From: Epiperipatus broadwayi
Taxonomy: Eukaryota; Onychophora; Udeonychophora; Euonychophora; Peripatidae
DNA: 64,000 bases
Reading direction: 5' to 3'
Assembly: GCA_028023455.1 (NCBI GenBank)
Contig: JAQFVV010012398.1
Coordinates: 9,012,682-9,076,681, forward strand
Below are positions 50,090-62,000 of the stretch, piece by piece (position 1 is the stretch's first letter; every line of letters starts with the position of its first letter). The position numbers and the translations under genes are program-made. A model generated the notes under the pieces. The model had not been told where the DNA came from. It searched no databases and saw nothing but the letters and a program-made list of their open reading frames with translations.

Positions 50090-50232
50090 AGACAAGTAGC
50101 CATATTGTTTTTTTTTTTTTTTGTTTTAAGTGTCATCACATCGGCCGGGACGCGAACCCGCAACCCCTGCAAGTGCAAGGCAGTCGCGCTGACCTCTCGA
50201 CTACCAATGCAAGACAAGTAGCTATATTGTTT
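50090..50232 (-). repeat. tRNA-derived SINE with 21-bp TSD
   Basis: Minus-strand body 50211-50111: 'ttggtagtcgagaggtcagc', 'gcgactgccttgcacttgca', GGGGTTGCGGGTTCGCGTCCCG, then 'gatgtgatgacactt' and an A-tail. TSDs 50090-50110 and 50212-50232 agree at 20 of 21 positions (core GACAAGTAGC). The minus-strand frame 50056-50283 crosses it and is incidental. Confidence 0.9.
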
Positions 50233-52034
50233 AAATGCTAAACAAGGAATTTCATTTCCAGTAAAGTTACGCAAAAGTACCAATTTACGGTAAATCAGAA
50301 TTTGTCACAAAAGAGTTAAAACTTATCTTTTTGTTTTTGCCTTTCAATGTATGAAAAGTCTTCATTGCTCTGGCAAGAAGCAAATAAATTAAGATTATTA
50401 TATAAAATAAAGACTAAAATATAAATTTATTATTTTTATAAGAAAACGCTAACAGGAGAAAGATATACTGAATGAAGGAAAAAGTAACAACAGATCAAAA
50501 CAGTTTTTGAGGAAACAAATTGGAATAGCCAGTGCTACTTTGCTTAATATTCAGAATCGGCAATAAAAAGTTTAAGTATTGTTTACTAATGTAATTAGAG
50601 GTCTTCTTCTCCCTCCCCCCAAAACAATATAAAATAAACTTTCTTATTTTAATTGAATAATATTATAAGATCAAATGAAATAACAGACACATTTTCTTTT
50701 AGAATTTTTATAATTTTTCAATACCAACTGAGAAAATGAAAACACAGAAGAAAAAATTGAATAGATATTTAAACAAAGATATCCAGTATTAGTAAAGCCA
50801 AAATAGCTTTTTTTAATCGAAAAAATGGAAAGGATGCAGAAACTGATGAAATATGTGGGAAAGTGTTAAAATATGGTGGTAATATGTTATCTCCAAAAAT
50901 ATTAAATTTTTTAAGGGATATATAGGCCTGTAAAGTTATGCCAATCAATGTCAAGAATGCTTTTATTGTTCCAATTTTTAAAAAACAAAGGAAATAGATA
51001 AGTTTACAATAATTGTCATGAAATAACATTGTTATTCACTATAGCAAAAGAACTTTTAAGAATTTTATTGAATATGTTGCTTCCAGCCATAAATAACTGG
51101 TTACCAGAGACTCAATGTGGTTGCAGAGAATCAAGAAGCACTAAGACATGGTTTTATTGCTAGACAAATGCAAGAAAAGTTTTGGTTACAAAGATGTAAT
51201 TTATATATTGTTTTTATTAATTTGGTCAAGGAATTTGATTCAGTTAATAAGTCAAATCTCTGATATTGTTCAAAATTAGTTGGTTCTTCCTTAAGAAGCA
51301 TTATTCCTACAGGTAGAAAATCTAAGACATTTGAAATGAAAACCAATGTTAAAACAAGTATGCGTATTTGCTCTAACATTATTTCTATTTTTGATGTCAG
51401 TAGTCTTTGGAATTATTTATAGGTGGCTTAATCAAATAGGAATCAAGATACATTCAAGTATGATGGTGAAATACTTAATTTTAATTGATTAAATGTGAAA
51501 ATAAGAACTTCTATTCTATATTTACAGTATACTAATGAGGGTGCTATTTTTTTTCTATTCAAAAAATGATTTGATGTATTTAATATTTTTAATACAACAT
51601 ATAAAGATTTTAATTTATTAATTATCAGTGACAGAAGAAAAATCATCAACAACTTTTAACTTGTATGGTTATCAACTCAAAAATATACACTAATTTGAAT
51701 ACTTTGGTAATTTTATAAGTGGACAAGGGTTCTTAGATGTTGAAATATAATAAAAACTCCTATGTACTGCTGTTACTTTTAACAAGTTAAAAGATAGAAT
51801 ATTTCATCACAGGGAAATAATTACTGCAACTAAGTTAGTTATATATAAAGTTATTATTTTACTTAATTTATTGTATGGAAGTAAGACCTAGATAACTACT
51901 GACACAACTTAAAGCATTAGAAAAGTTTCATTTAAGATTGTTTCATAAAGTGTTAAAAATACAATGGCAAGATCATAAAAGTAATCAATACATTCAACAA
52001 GCTGGATTCAATAGTATAAAGTAGAAATAAGACA

Positions 52035-52205
52035 TTGCTCTTATCTTTATAAAAGTTGCTATCATTTGTCATGGTTTGTGAGGTCCCTCTATTGGAAAAA
52101 TAGTATTGCTTGACTATTAGAAATTTTAAGGCACATTCATTACAGATTAAAGCTTGTTTAAGTATTTACATATACTTCTTGTGCACTCAATAAAATATAA
52201 TTACA
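52035..52205 (+). repeat. Repeat insertion inside the RTE ORF, related to 37.0-37.18 kb
   Basis: 'tgctcttatctttataaaag', 'gaggtccctctattggaaaa', 'aagtatttacatatactt' and 'gtgcactcaataaaatataa' run parallel to 37053-37176. Expected RTE residues between the 'QAGFNSI' block and 'TEHVKQM' are missing or displaced, so this repeat probably interrupts the ORF. Confidence 0.6.
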
Positions 52206-52517
52206 AAATCTTATTTTAAAATCAGATCTTTGTTGAACTGAACATGTAAAACAAATGAATGATGTAGACGTTCTAAAAGAGTATTTTTGGTGAACTTGAG
52301 CTTGGTTGTAGACCTTGTTTTCATCATAAGGTTTATCACAAAAACATTTTGAAAAGATGCAGTGTTGATTCTTTCTGTTAGGAAGATGTGGCAAAGAATA
52401 TACACCAGAGAACTACAACTAGATATGATGCTGAAATATTTAAGAAAGAAATATTTTCTACTGAAGACATTAAAAGAAAGCATTGCAAAATATCAAACAA
52501 ACAAAATATAGGCTACA

Positions 52518-52586
52518 TGTTCTATATGTAGCTGTATTTATGGTTCACATATTAGTTTGAATAGTCATCACAAGACTCATTTTTAG
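52518..52586 (+). pseudogene. C2H2 zinc finger at LINE ORF C-terminus
   Basis: C-S-I-C, 12 residues, H, 3 residues, H, then F and a TAG stop at 52584-52586: a canonical C-x2-C-x12-H-x3-H finger. A single C-terminal finger is known in some RTE-type ORFs. All four zinc ligands are intact even though the rest of the ORF is broken. Confidence 0.8.
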
Positions 52587-52589
52587 AGT

Positions 52590-53827
52590 AATTTTTTCTC
52601 TCTTCTTTTCTTTTTTTTTTCTTTTGGTGTTAGAACAGCCATACTTATTTACAAGTAGCAGTTTATTTTTATTGTTGTTGTTATGTTACTTACTATTTGA
52701 TCCTAAAATGTCATTTGCCATCCTGATCTTATTCTAAGTAAATAAATTATTTTTTTCCATTATTATAGATTGTAACCATGATGCTATTTGTTTTGTTTTA
52801 TTTTAATTAGAAATCTTTCTAACTAGAGAATTAATTCATTTACATCTTCATGATTTAATTTTGATTCATCATTATTCCTTTTTGAAGGTTTATGGGGAAC
52901 TCAATGCTTTGCAATGAACTATTTAAAACAAAGATAAAGCTAACCATAGACTTAAGAGTATGATCCCTAGTGAATGATACAGTTTTTAATTTTATAGTAA
53001 GCATATTACATTCACCTAGCTAATCCAGATTGATTTGGGACTTTTAATATATATCTAAAAATAATTAGTACTCATTTACTGACTTCAATTGGCTAAAGAA
53101 TTGAATTGGCTATATGATACTTAACACTCTACAAAACAACACAGATGAAGATATTTTTCACCTCAAGTGAAACTTAAATAGACATTCCCAGTTCCAAGTA
53201 TAGAGTTCTGTTCAGAAACTATAATTGGCTTCACATTGCTTCTTTTCAGTTATCTGAGCTTTTTTATGGCTATGTGTGCATTTAATAGCAAACACTTGAA
53301 TCAAATATCTTTCAGTTGAATTTAACCCTAACTAAAATGCCTAGTTATCAACAGCATTTAGAGAAAAGATAATCAAATGCTAGGATATAGTTCTCATTCA
53401 ATCTGAAAATACTCATGGGCAATGTATGACTTTAGCTTTTGTTAGTAATATTTAAAAAGAAACAATTAATTTACTTGTTTAATTTTTTTATAAAATTAAT
53501 TAAATATTTGTTTCTTGGTATATACATAGTGTTAGCATACAGATTTGATTTGAACATATTTGCTTTTTAGCAGAAAATTATTCAACTGAAAATTACTGAT
53601 GTCAAACAGACAGTACATAATTATAAACAAGAACTGTTTACTATCAAGATGATTACTAGTATTTTTATTGTTCTTTTTTTTTTGTAATTTTAAATTGAAT
53701 TTTAATATTTAAAAGATTATTTTCAATACTTGAATGTATTTTTTATTAAAAGATGCCTTGTTAATACAAATTACATGGATTTTTTTTGCATTGAAGAATA
53801 ACTAAAAAATATGCAAGATTATCTGTA
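52590..53827. other. AT-rich non-coding stretch
   Basis: Nothing supported. The first part (52590-52640) is a pyrimidine-rich tract that may be the 3' UTR of the LINE. Confidence 0.4.
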
Positions 53828-54400
53828 TTTACAAACACAAAGACTGAATACAACAGCATAGATAAAGTATAATCTCTTACCTATAAGCTGTAAATTGTAA
53901 AGTATATTGATGTCCAGACTTCTATAAACATGAAGTGCAAATTTAAATAAGCTAAGATCTTACAAACTAATAAACAAGCATATGTCATGCTTCTTATACA
54001 AAGCATTCTAGTATTGGTTGTACCAATTTATTACATTGTTTTCAGTTAGCAGCATGTGACTATTTATTTATTCTTAGATAGTTATATTTGGGAGTTTTTC
54101 AAAGCATAAACTGATTATTTATTAATCATGCTTTGTGAACAAAATATGAAATATGCATGTTTATTAGCTTGTAAGATCTTAGCTTATTTAAATTCATACT
54201 TTGTGTTTATGGTAGTGTGGAAATCAATATGCTTAACAACTTGCACTTTATAGGTAAGAAGTTTCTTTTACCTATGCTGTTTTATTCAGACTGTGTTTGT
54301 AAATATAAATATCACTACTGAAGTATTCTTGTGTTGGTTATATTGATTTACTATATTTGTATTTCAGCTAGTGGTATGCAACCATTTATTTATTTATTCA
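53828..54400. repeat. Inverted repeat (about 155-bp arms) plus direct tail copy
   Basis: 53828-53984 and 54151-54303 are imperfect reverse complements: 'aaataagctaagatcttaca' pairs with 'tgtaagatcttagcttattt', and 'cttacctataa' with 'ttataggtaag'. The spacer segment 54003-54080 ('ttggttgtaccaatttatta', 'gttttcagttagcagcatg') recurs in direct orientation outside the right arm at 54322-54400 ('ttggttatattgatttacta', 'tatttcagctagtggtatg'). Confidence 0.75.
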
Positions 54401-54491
54401 TATATATATAAGTAATAAGAGTAACATTATTTTACTAATCCCTTTACAATAACTGAAATACAGGCTTATTATATACCTAAATCAATATATG

Positions 54492-54663
54492 TAATATATA
54501 GGTATATGAGCACAGACTTTCACACGACCCACCACTCTCCACTCTATCTCATAACACTGATACACTAGAACAAATGTCGAAAAAATAAGTGTATCATTGT
54601 TATGAGATAGAGTGGAGAGTGGTGGATCGTGTGAAAGTCTGTGCTCATATACTCTATATATTA
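54492..54663. repeat. Near-perfect long hairpin (about 75-bp arms)
   Basis: Core arms 54502-54566 and 54588-54652 are reverse complements at 63 of 65 positions, separated by a 21-nt loop (54567-54587). Pairing extends outward to about 54492 and 54663 with one indel. The arm contains 'cacagactttcacac' and 'ctatctcataacactgatac', marking it as the B-box hairpin family of 32.0 and 35.6 kb. Confidence 0.93.
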
Positions 54664-54669
54664 ATCCCG

Positions 54670-55930
54670 CTACAGAACTTCGTATACACATTAAACTTTT
54701 TACAATGAATTTCTTTTAATTATTCAATCAATTTTCTGTAGTAAATTGGTGATCATAAAGATTCATCAGTATTTTGTGATATGTTAGTGTTTGAATAGAA
54801 TTGAAAATAAAAATCGTAAAACTAGAGGCATTTTTATTTTCAATATCAATTATACTGCAGCATACCCTACAGGTTATATTTTGATATTTTTTGACAATCA
54901 TTGTTTTTTGTTTAATCAATTGAGAATAACTCCAAGGGTAATATTACTTTTACAGAGGTATTTCTTCGGAATCATCTTTCATTTGATTCAGTGTCTTCGG
55001 GCTTTATAAAGGTAATACAAGTTTTATAATATTAATTTATTTTATCTTTAAAAAAGTTTTTTTAATTCTTACTACATACAAAATATCCGGGTATATTATC
55101 AGGCTAGTATGCTAATTGTTACATCCTTATGCAGTTAATAAATGCTGACCGAGTTTTCAAATAATGAATTAAGCACTTTTTTTTTTTGTTCTAAGTTATT
55201 ATTTTTCAATTCTCTATAAAATAAATAATATTTAAAAAATCGATTAAATTAAAAAGAAAAAGTAATTCCTAATTAATGATTGGTTTATTGATTTGTTTAT
55301 GTAATGAAATAATAGTAAATCTATAAATAAAGATAATTAAACCTGCTTAGACAATTAAACAAAACTGGTTACAATATTTTATTTGATTATATATTTTTTT
55401 AATTACTATTTTTTTCGTGAAATTAAACTATGTATTTCATTTATTCTTAATATGTTAATCATGATACTTATTTTAAGTTTCAGAAAGTCGGAGTTTCAAA
55501 TACATTTTTATATAGAAAGTTTTTGATGTCATTTAGCTAGTGATCGTTATATTAAATTAGACCAGATAAAGACTTTAAACTCAGTTTTATGTCCATTATT
55601 ATAAACTTTAACATGATATGGCACTATTTTAATGCCCTCTCTTTTCTTCATATGCTTATTATTAATTATATATAACGGTTGCCTTTAACAAAATGCTCAA
55701 GGCTCAAAATACATTAAGGTTATATTTAATGTTTTCAATATCTGCTCGTGTAGGAAGCAGTATTACTTTTTATTTATTGTAAGTTTATATTTGTAAATTT
55801 ATTGTTTAATTAATATTAGTCTTCTTCAAAAAATAAAGCCAATAGAAAAAGCAAATAATCTGGGCCAACTGATTAAACTGGCTTAATTGGGAATGCAACT
55901 TCTTTTGATAACTGTATTTATTAGTTTGAA
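54670..55930. other. AT-rich non-coding stretch
   Basis: Two overlapping short frames (54728-54919 minus, 54791-55009 plus) have no recognised motif. 55857-55905 ('tctgggccaactgattaaac') resembles the central block of the dispersed hairpin family. Confidence 0.4.
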
Positions 55931-55945
55931 AGAGAGTAGTATCAA

Positions 55946-56044
55946 GCGTTGGTGGCCTAGCGGTTAGCATAACTGCCTTCCAAGCAGCTGGCCCGAGTTC
56001 ACTTCCCGGTCAACGCATTTGACATGTGAAAAAAAAGAGAGAGA
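55946..56044 (+). repeat. tRNA-Gly(UCC)-like SINE or tRNA pseudogene
   Basis: 55946-56017 folds as tRNA-Gly with anticodon TCC. The acceptor GCGTTGG pairs with TCAACGC (one G-T), the D-arm is 'tggcctagcggttagca', the anticodon arm is CTGC-CTTCCAA-GCAG, and the T-arm is CCGAG-TTCACTT-CCCGG with one A-C mismatch. The B box is degenerate (AGTTCACTTCC versus GGTTCGATTCC). It is followed not by a T-run terminator but by 'tttgacatgtg' and an A8 tract. It is flanked by 11-of-12 matching TSDs (55931-55942 and 56044-56055). A retroposed tRNA-derived copy is favoured over a functional gene. Confidence 0.75.
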
Positions 56045-56059
56045 GAGAGTAATATTGAA

Positions 56060-59000
56060 TTTAAAAATTTACAAATATATATTTAAGAATATATAATATG
56101 TACACAGAATATTTTCACTACTCTGTTAATAAATTAGAAATTTATTTGAAGTTTTAGAATTATTAATTGACAAATTCTTGCAAAATAAACTTCAAAGAGT
56201 TATGAGTTAGGTAAAATATTAATGAAGTTTTATTATAAAGCAGACAGCCATACAAAAAATATCCAAATAATATTAATATGTTTAACTCTCAGATGATCAG
56301 GTAATGCTTGAAACCTCCATCTGGAGACATTCAAATAAGAATCATTTCTGAAAAATTACCTAAGATCACTTTACTACTATGCTGAACCACATTAGTTCTG
56401 AATAATATTCCAACTCTTAAAGAAAGGATGTCTTTGATGAATCTCCAAAAATGAAATGTCAGAATGCAATGATGAATGATTTGATATCCAAATAAATGGT
56501 CTTATCTTGTCAATATGACCTGGAATTTTTGAGGAATCCATGTACATGCATCTTATTATAATAGTTACCATTTTATTGGAAGAAGACATTAGATTATATT
56601 TCTTCTAGCTATGAATAAACAAAGTTTTACAGCATTTCAAAATAATTTACTAATCATTTTTAAAGATGAAATGTTCATAATAAATACATAAACTAAAATT
56701 AGAGTAAAATTTTATTTTTTTTGCCATTTTTCAAAATAGTAGATATCTTGGAAAAATATTTTGTATTGAATTGATATAATCCAAGCTTACATAGATGAAA
56801 TAAGTTCCCTATAAATTAAATAATCAATTATTAATTATAAATGAATTAATTATTAATTAAATTATTAATTGAAGCTTTAATTTAAGCATTAAAAAAGGTG
56901 TTGGAGCAGATAAGTGAAGATATTTTCCTACTTAATGGAAAAAATGATGTACTGAATCTACTTGTTTTTATCTTGAACAAACTGTGTTGATCATTTTTCT
57001 AGATTTTTCACTCACTTTCATATGGTATTAATCCAATTTCTTGAAGTTCTTCATTTTGATGATTGACTTGTATTGTTTTCAGAAATATTTAATATTCATA
57101 TAAGCAATTATAATTGTCGTCATTTTTTATTTATTCAGTTCTTCTTCAATAATGATTTTTTTAATACATAGACTAGCAATGTTGGAGATGTGAACAATTT
57201 ATTGAGTGATGTTGTAACTATTCCTATAAAATAAAATGCCAACAAAAATTTTGTTTCCAAGATGTTAATGTAATTTGTAATAATACTTACAGCCTCCTAG
57301 TGATTGATTTTAGTAACTATATTTGATATGCTACTTGATCATCTAGGACTTCTTAACTTTTTTCTCTAAAAATAGCTGAACTAAAAAAAAAAAATCAAAC
57401 TTAAAACTAAACAAAACAATTGCTAAGAACTAAAAGCTAACTTTGTGAAACCTTTTCTTTTATATCTGCTTGTCCATGATATCAAGATATTTTTTAAATA
57501 AGTTAAAAAGTTATGTTTTTAAAATTAACATACTATGGTTATTATTCTCTTTATAACTTAATTTCTCTAAGTATGTATTTATTAACTAATTGGCTTTTAC
57601 TAATCAAGACAATTACTTATTTATTACATTAGTTAGTTCTTAAATACTATTTTCTAAAAATAATATGCAGGTTTTTCTTTTTATTTCAGATTTCATAATT
57701 TAGTATAACCAGTGTATTAAAATTATTCCATAAAAATAATTTAAGAAAAAAACTTTTTTATTTTTTCTATTAAAATTACAATATTGAATATTAATTATTT
57801 GCAGATAAATTTGTTGTGATACATAAAATTTTAGAACCCAAAATTTTAAGCAATAGTCATGAGATTAAAATATTTCTCTTTTTCATTTTATATATATATA
57901 TATATGTAATGTAATGGTATGGATTGAGAAGAATATCAGAATGGTACAAATTATCATCAATAAATGAATGAGTACAGTAAATAATTATGACCAGACAATC
58001 AGAATCAAAAGATAATATTAAGCAACATATTAAGTGATAAAAATGAGGATCACGAGCAATAATTATCAACATGCATAATCATTCTTTGTAGCTGCAATTG
58101 GAAGAGACAAGTTATAGAATCTTAGACTAATCATCAGTTAGACAAATCTGGAGCATATTTTAAAAACAATTATCAAACTTTCATCTGCATTTATATATAA
58201 ATGCCAAAAGACAACTATAAAAATAATACGATATCAAAAATTCTGTACTTATTATATCACTGCTGATCATTCTTGAAATACTTTAAGTGCCATCAATAAA
58301 CAATTTTTTCCACAAAATCTGTAAAGTGAGTTGATTTTAAACATAACATTTATGATATTAGCATCATTCTAACAATCTTAAAGAGAACCATAGTTATATT
58401 CACAAAATACATATAACATTATGTATGAACTATCTTTGGATTTGATAATTGTTAATAGGAGCAAATATTCAATTCTTAGATTATTCTAATACTAAATAAC
58501 TTCATTAAAATAATTTAAAATAATGATTAATAAATTTTTTGATTAAAAAATAATAATGATGATGATGATGATGATAAAAAAAAAAGAAATTAAAGATCTG
58601 TTAAATTACAATACAAATAAATCACTCTAATTTTGACTATTTACAAATATTTAAAAATATTTCAATGTATTAAAAAACTAAATTATATGTTAATGTTATT
58701 TAAATTGTAGTTTACAGATATATATTAAACAAAAACATGTATGTTTGCACACATATGCATAATATAAAATCATTAATAAACTAATAACTATTATTTCTAA
58801 TAATTCAATGTTAAACATATATATATAAGTGCATGCATTTATGCTATTTCTAATATAAAAATATATTTCGGTTATTAATGTTTTTACCTTGCAAATCCAG
58901 TTATTATCATTTCTGATAACTCTTAAATTGAAAACAAACATTTTGAGAGGGAAAAAAACATTATTTACTTCTTAGAATGTACTGTTTGAAGTTTCTTCAC

Positions 59001-62000
59001 ATTTAACTTTAACTTACAAACTTTAAAAAAGCTTTATTTTTTTAACTCAGTCTTTTATGAATGATTTTGTATTTACACTATAATATGACCTGGAGGAATG
59101 TTTCTGGTCATCTAAGAATAGCATATAACTCTGTATATAAATATATTAATTATGCATATTTATAATACAGAATATAAACAGATATTTAGATACAATGGTT
59201 CACTTCAACTATAATTGATGAAGTATCCAAATGTAGTCATTTTAGCACAGTTTATGTTTGGGAAGTATTGCTATTCTGCTTGTGTGTGGTTTACATCAGG
59301 TATGGTCATGATTATTGCTAGAAACTTCCAATTCAGGCTTGAACATGTATTACTGCATTCTGCAATATTGTGTACTATTGTTTAATATTTGACAATATCC
59401 AAAAGTTGTTTGTTTTCCCTCTCAAATGAACCTCACTATGTAGTGAGATTCCTGTTCTTATTGATGACAATTGGATTCAGTAACATAGCTTTTCAATTAG
59501 CCTATGGCTATTTCCTTTTATTGCTACTTGATTGGTCAATTTTATTGCAATTTAAATTTAATCTTTGATAATATTATAGTAAAAACAAATCCATTATTTG
59601 AAAGTAAGCTTCAGTGAGTTAAGATGAATTCATAACAATGATAAAATAAAATTCTAAGAATTTTACATATTTTTTCTGTCATCATAAGATATTAAATTGA
59701 CTACTTTTAAACACTTTTTTAGTAGATTCATTTACTCCATAGTCGTTTACTTTTGAAGCAAATCAGGGTAGTTGAGAATATAGCAGAGAGAAATCAAATG
59801 TTCTTTTGGATAGTAAACAGAAATACATTTTTAATAATTTGCAAAGTTAATGTCAAAACATGTTGATATATATATATACTTACTAGCCAATTTTTTCATC
59901 TTTGCTCATACATTGTTGAAATAGATTTCAACATGTACAGATATATATGCTAACTTTTAGATTTTTTATTATTTTTCTGTGCATATATAAAGTAGCATAT
60001 AAATAAAATACAATATTGAAGTCTTAACACTAGTAGACTGGCTTTTTAATGTGTCTCATAATGATTTTATAGATCTTGAATACTAGCAGTACCCGACTCT
60101 GTTCAGATTCTCTATGATTTCATGAATTTCAGACAGGATAGCATTCTAGTATACATATATGGTCATTGAAACACCACAAAAAAGACATTGCTTATTTCTT
60201 TGGGGGTTCAAACTCAACCAATGTGGAACTAAAAACATCTGACTATTTTGTACTCTCTCCAATCTAATAATAAGAGGTTAATCTGAATACACTATTTTTG
60301 TATGCAATGAAATTTAAAAACAAGGTAATTACAATTATTTTGATTAATAAAAACAAAATATTTATCATTGTTCAGTTTTATTTTTAATTTGCATTAGTCC
60401 TTTAAGTAAAAAAATAGATTATAAGATTAGCTATTGTTTAATCCAAAAATATCTTACTTTCTTTGTTACATTAAATTAAAATATTTTACATTTTTGTCAA
60501 TATCAGAAAAGTTAAAGAAAATTCTTTACATTAAATAAAGCTTTTTATATTAGATTTTAAATAATTTACAGTACTTTAAAAATATCAATAATATATTATA
60601 ACTTAATATCTAAATCATTCCAGATTTTACTAAATAATTATAATTTAGATGAAAGCAAACTACCTTTCACACATGCTCTATGAATAGTCAGTATTTTCAT
60701 TAATAAATAAAGACTACGGCCCATATTTAGAGCTTACTCTTAAATAAACAAATATTCATTGAAAGTGCTGGAAAGTTAAAACACTATGTTATTTAATACT
60801 TAAATAATTATAAATAAATTTTGTTTGTGTTCACTTCTACTTTTCCTTTTAAGCTTTAAATATATATGCTTACATATTGTGTGACATGAGACTATTTCAG
60901 CTCAATACATATATCACTATAAATGTCAAAACTAACTGATTATTATATGTAAATCACATAATTGTAACTACCAATGCTTGAAAAACAATAAAATATTAAC
61001 AATGTCTTATTTATGCAACAACTCATTTCTATATAATAAATATTTGCAGTGATGTGACATATATATGAAATCTGTAAAATTAGTAAACATTAATAATAAA
61101 ATATTTGCTAAATGTGAAACTAAAAGTTAAATATAATGATTGAATATAAATCTTTAGAAATTTTGGTAAGTAGGAAAAAAGACAATGGAAAAAAATTTAC
61201 GTTAATATAGAAACAGCAAAACAATATATCATTTGATAATTTATAGATTTTAAATATGGATAGTCAAGAAAAAAATACTTAGGACCACAAAAAAAAAAAA
61301 AAGATAAAAAAGAAACAGAAGAATTTAAAAATCTGCATGAAGAGTCCAAAATGTATATATGTGTGTCAAATTCACTGCCCACTGTGATCAAGCGATATCA
61401 CTTGATAAAAAAACTAGGTCAGTTGTAGAAGCTGTTGCATTTTGAAATTTATGCTACAAGGACAATAAGAAAAAAAAAGGTATAAATAAAAATGGTGTAT
61501 TTATTTAAAATAAAGAGATAGATGGCATATTAAATTGAGTAACGAAATTAGTTATTTAACTTAATGGATGATACTAAATGTAAATAATACAAGTTTTTGT
61601 CTCTAATAAAATCATTGTGTTGAAATAGTAAGGGATTTTTATATAAATGAGCAATGCTTTTCACCATAAGGGAGATTTTGATGTATAATTGGAAAATAAT
61701 AATAAAAATAATAAAAATACTAGAGTAAATTGATCAGAGAGACTAAAAGAATAAATGACAAAGTGATGAAATTTGCAAAAAAAAAAAAAATTCTTTTAAA
61801 AACAATGTTATGGAATGTGGATTTTGAAATGTCAAATTAAAAGTGCAGCAGAATTAGATTATATTTGGATTAACAGAATATATAGATTTCAAGACACTTC
61901 TAACAGATTCACTACAGGCAATTATTATTATTAGGGTGAAACATAAGTATTAAGCAAAGCTAAAGATATATAAACTATTAAGAAAGATAGCACTAACAGT

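Larger units (their letters stand above)
50760..52586 (+). mobile_element. RTE-like LINE ORF with C-terminal C2H2 finger, broken
   Basis: A plus-strand decayed ORF. Landmarks: 'FNRKNGKDAETDEI' and 'LKYGGNMLS' (about 50805-50890, pre-RT block); 'AFIVPIFKKQRK' (about 50960); 'PAINNWLPETQCG' (about 51085-51123, RT motif 'lPE.QCGF'); 'VIYILFLLIW' in place of the motif A region (about 51197); 'FEYFGNFISGQGFLDVEI' (about 51697-51750); 'FNKLKDRIFHHREIITATKL' (about 51779-51838); 'LNLLYGSKT' (about 51862). After an inserted segment (52035-52205) it continues 'TEHVKQMNDVDVLKEYFW' and ends in a C2H2 finger. Many stops. Copy number and source unknown. Confidence 0.85.

Noticed and set aside
55946-56017. 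Functional tRNA-Gly(UCC) gene
   Set aside because: Degenerate B box, T-arm mismatch, no adjacent T-run terminator, and flanking TSD plus A-tract point to a retroposed copy. Kept as SINE/pseudogene.
58557-58576. CRISPR-like or satellite array at the GAT repeat
   Set aside because: Simple microsatellite only; no spacers or longer units.
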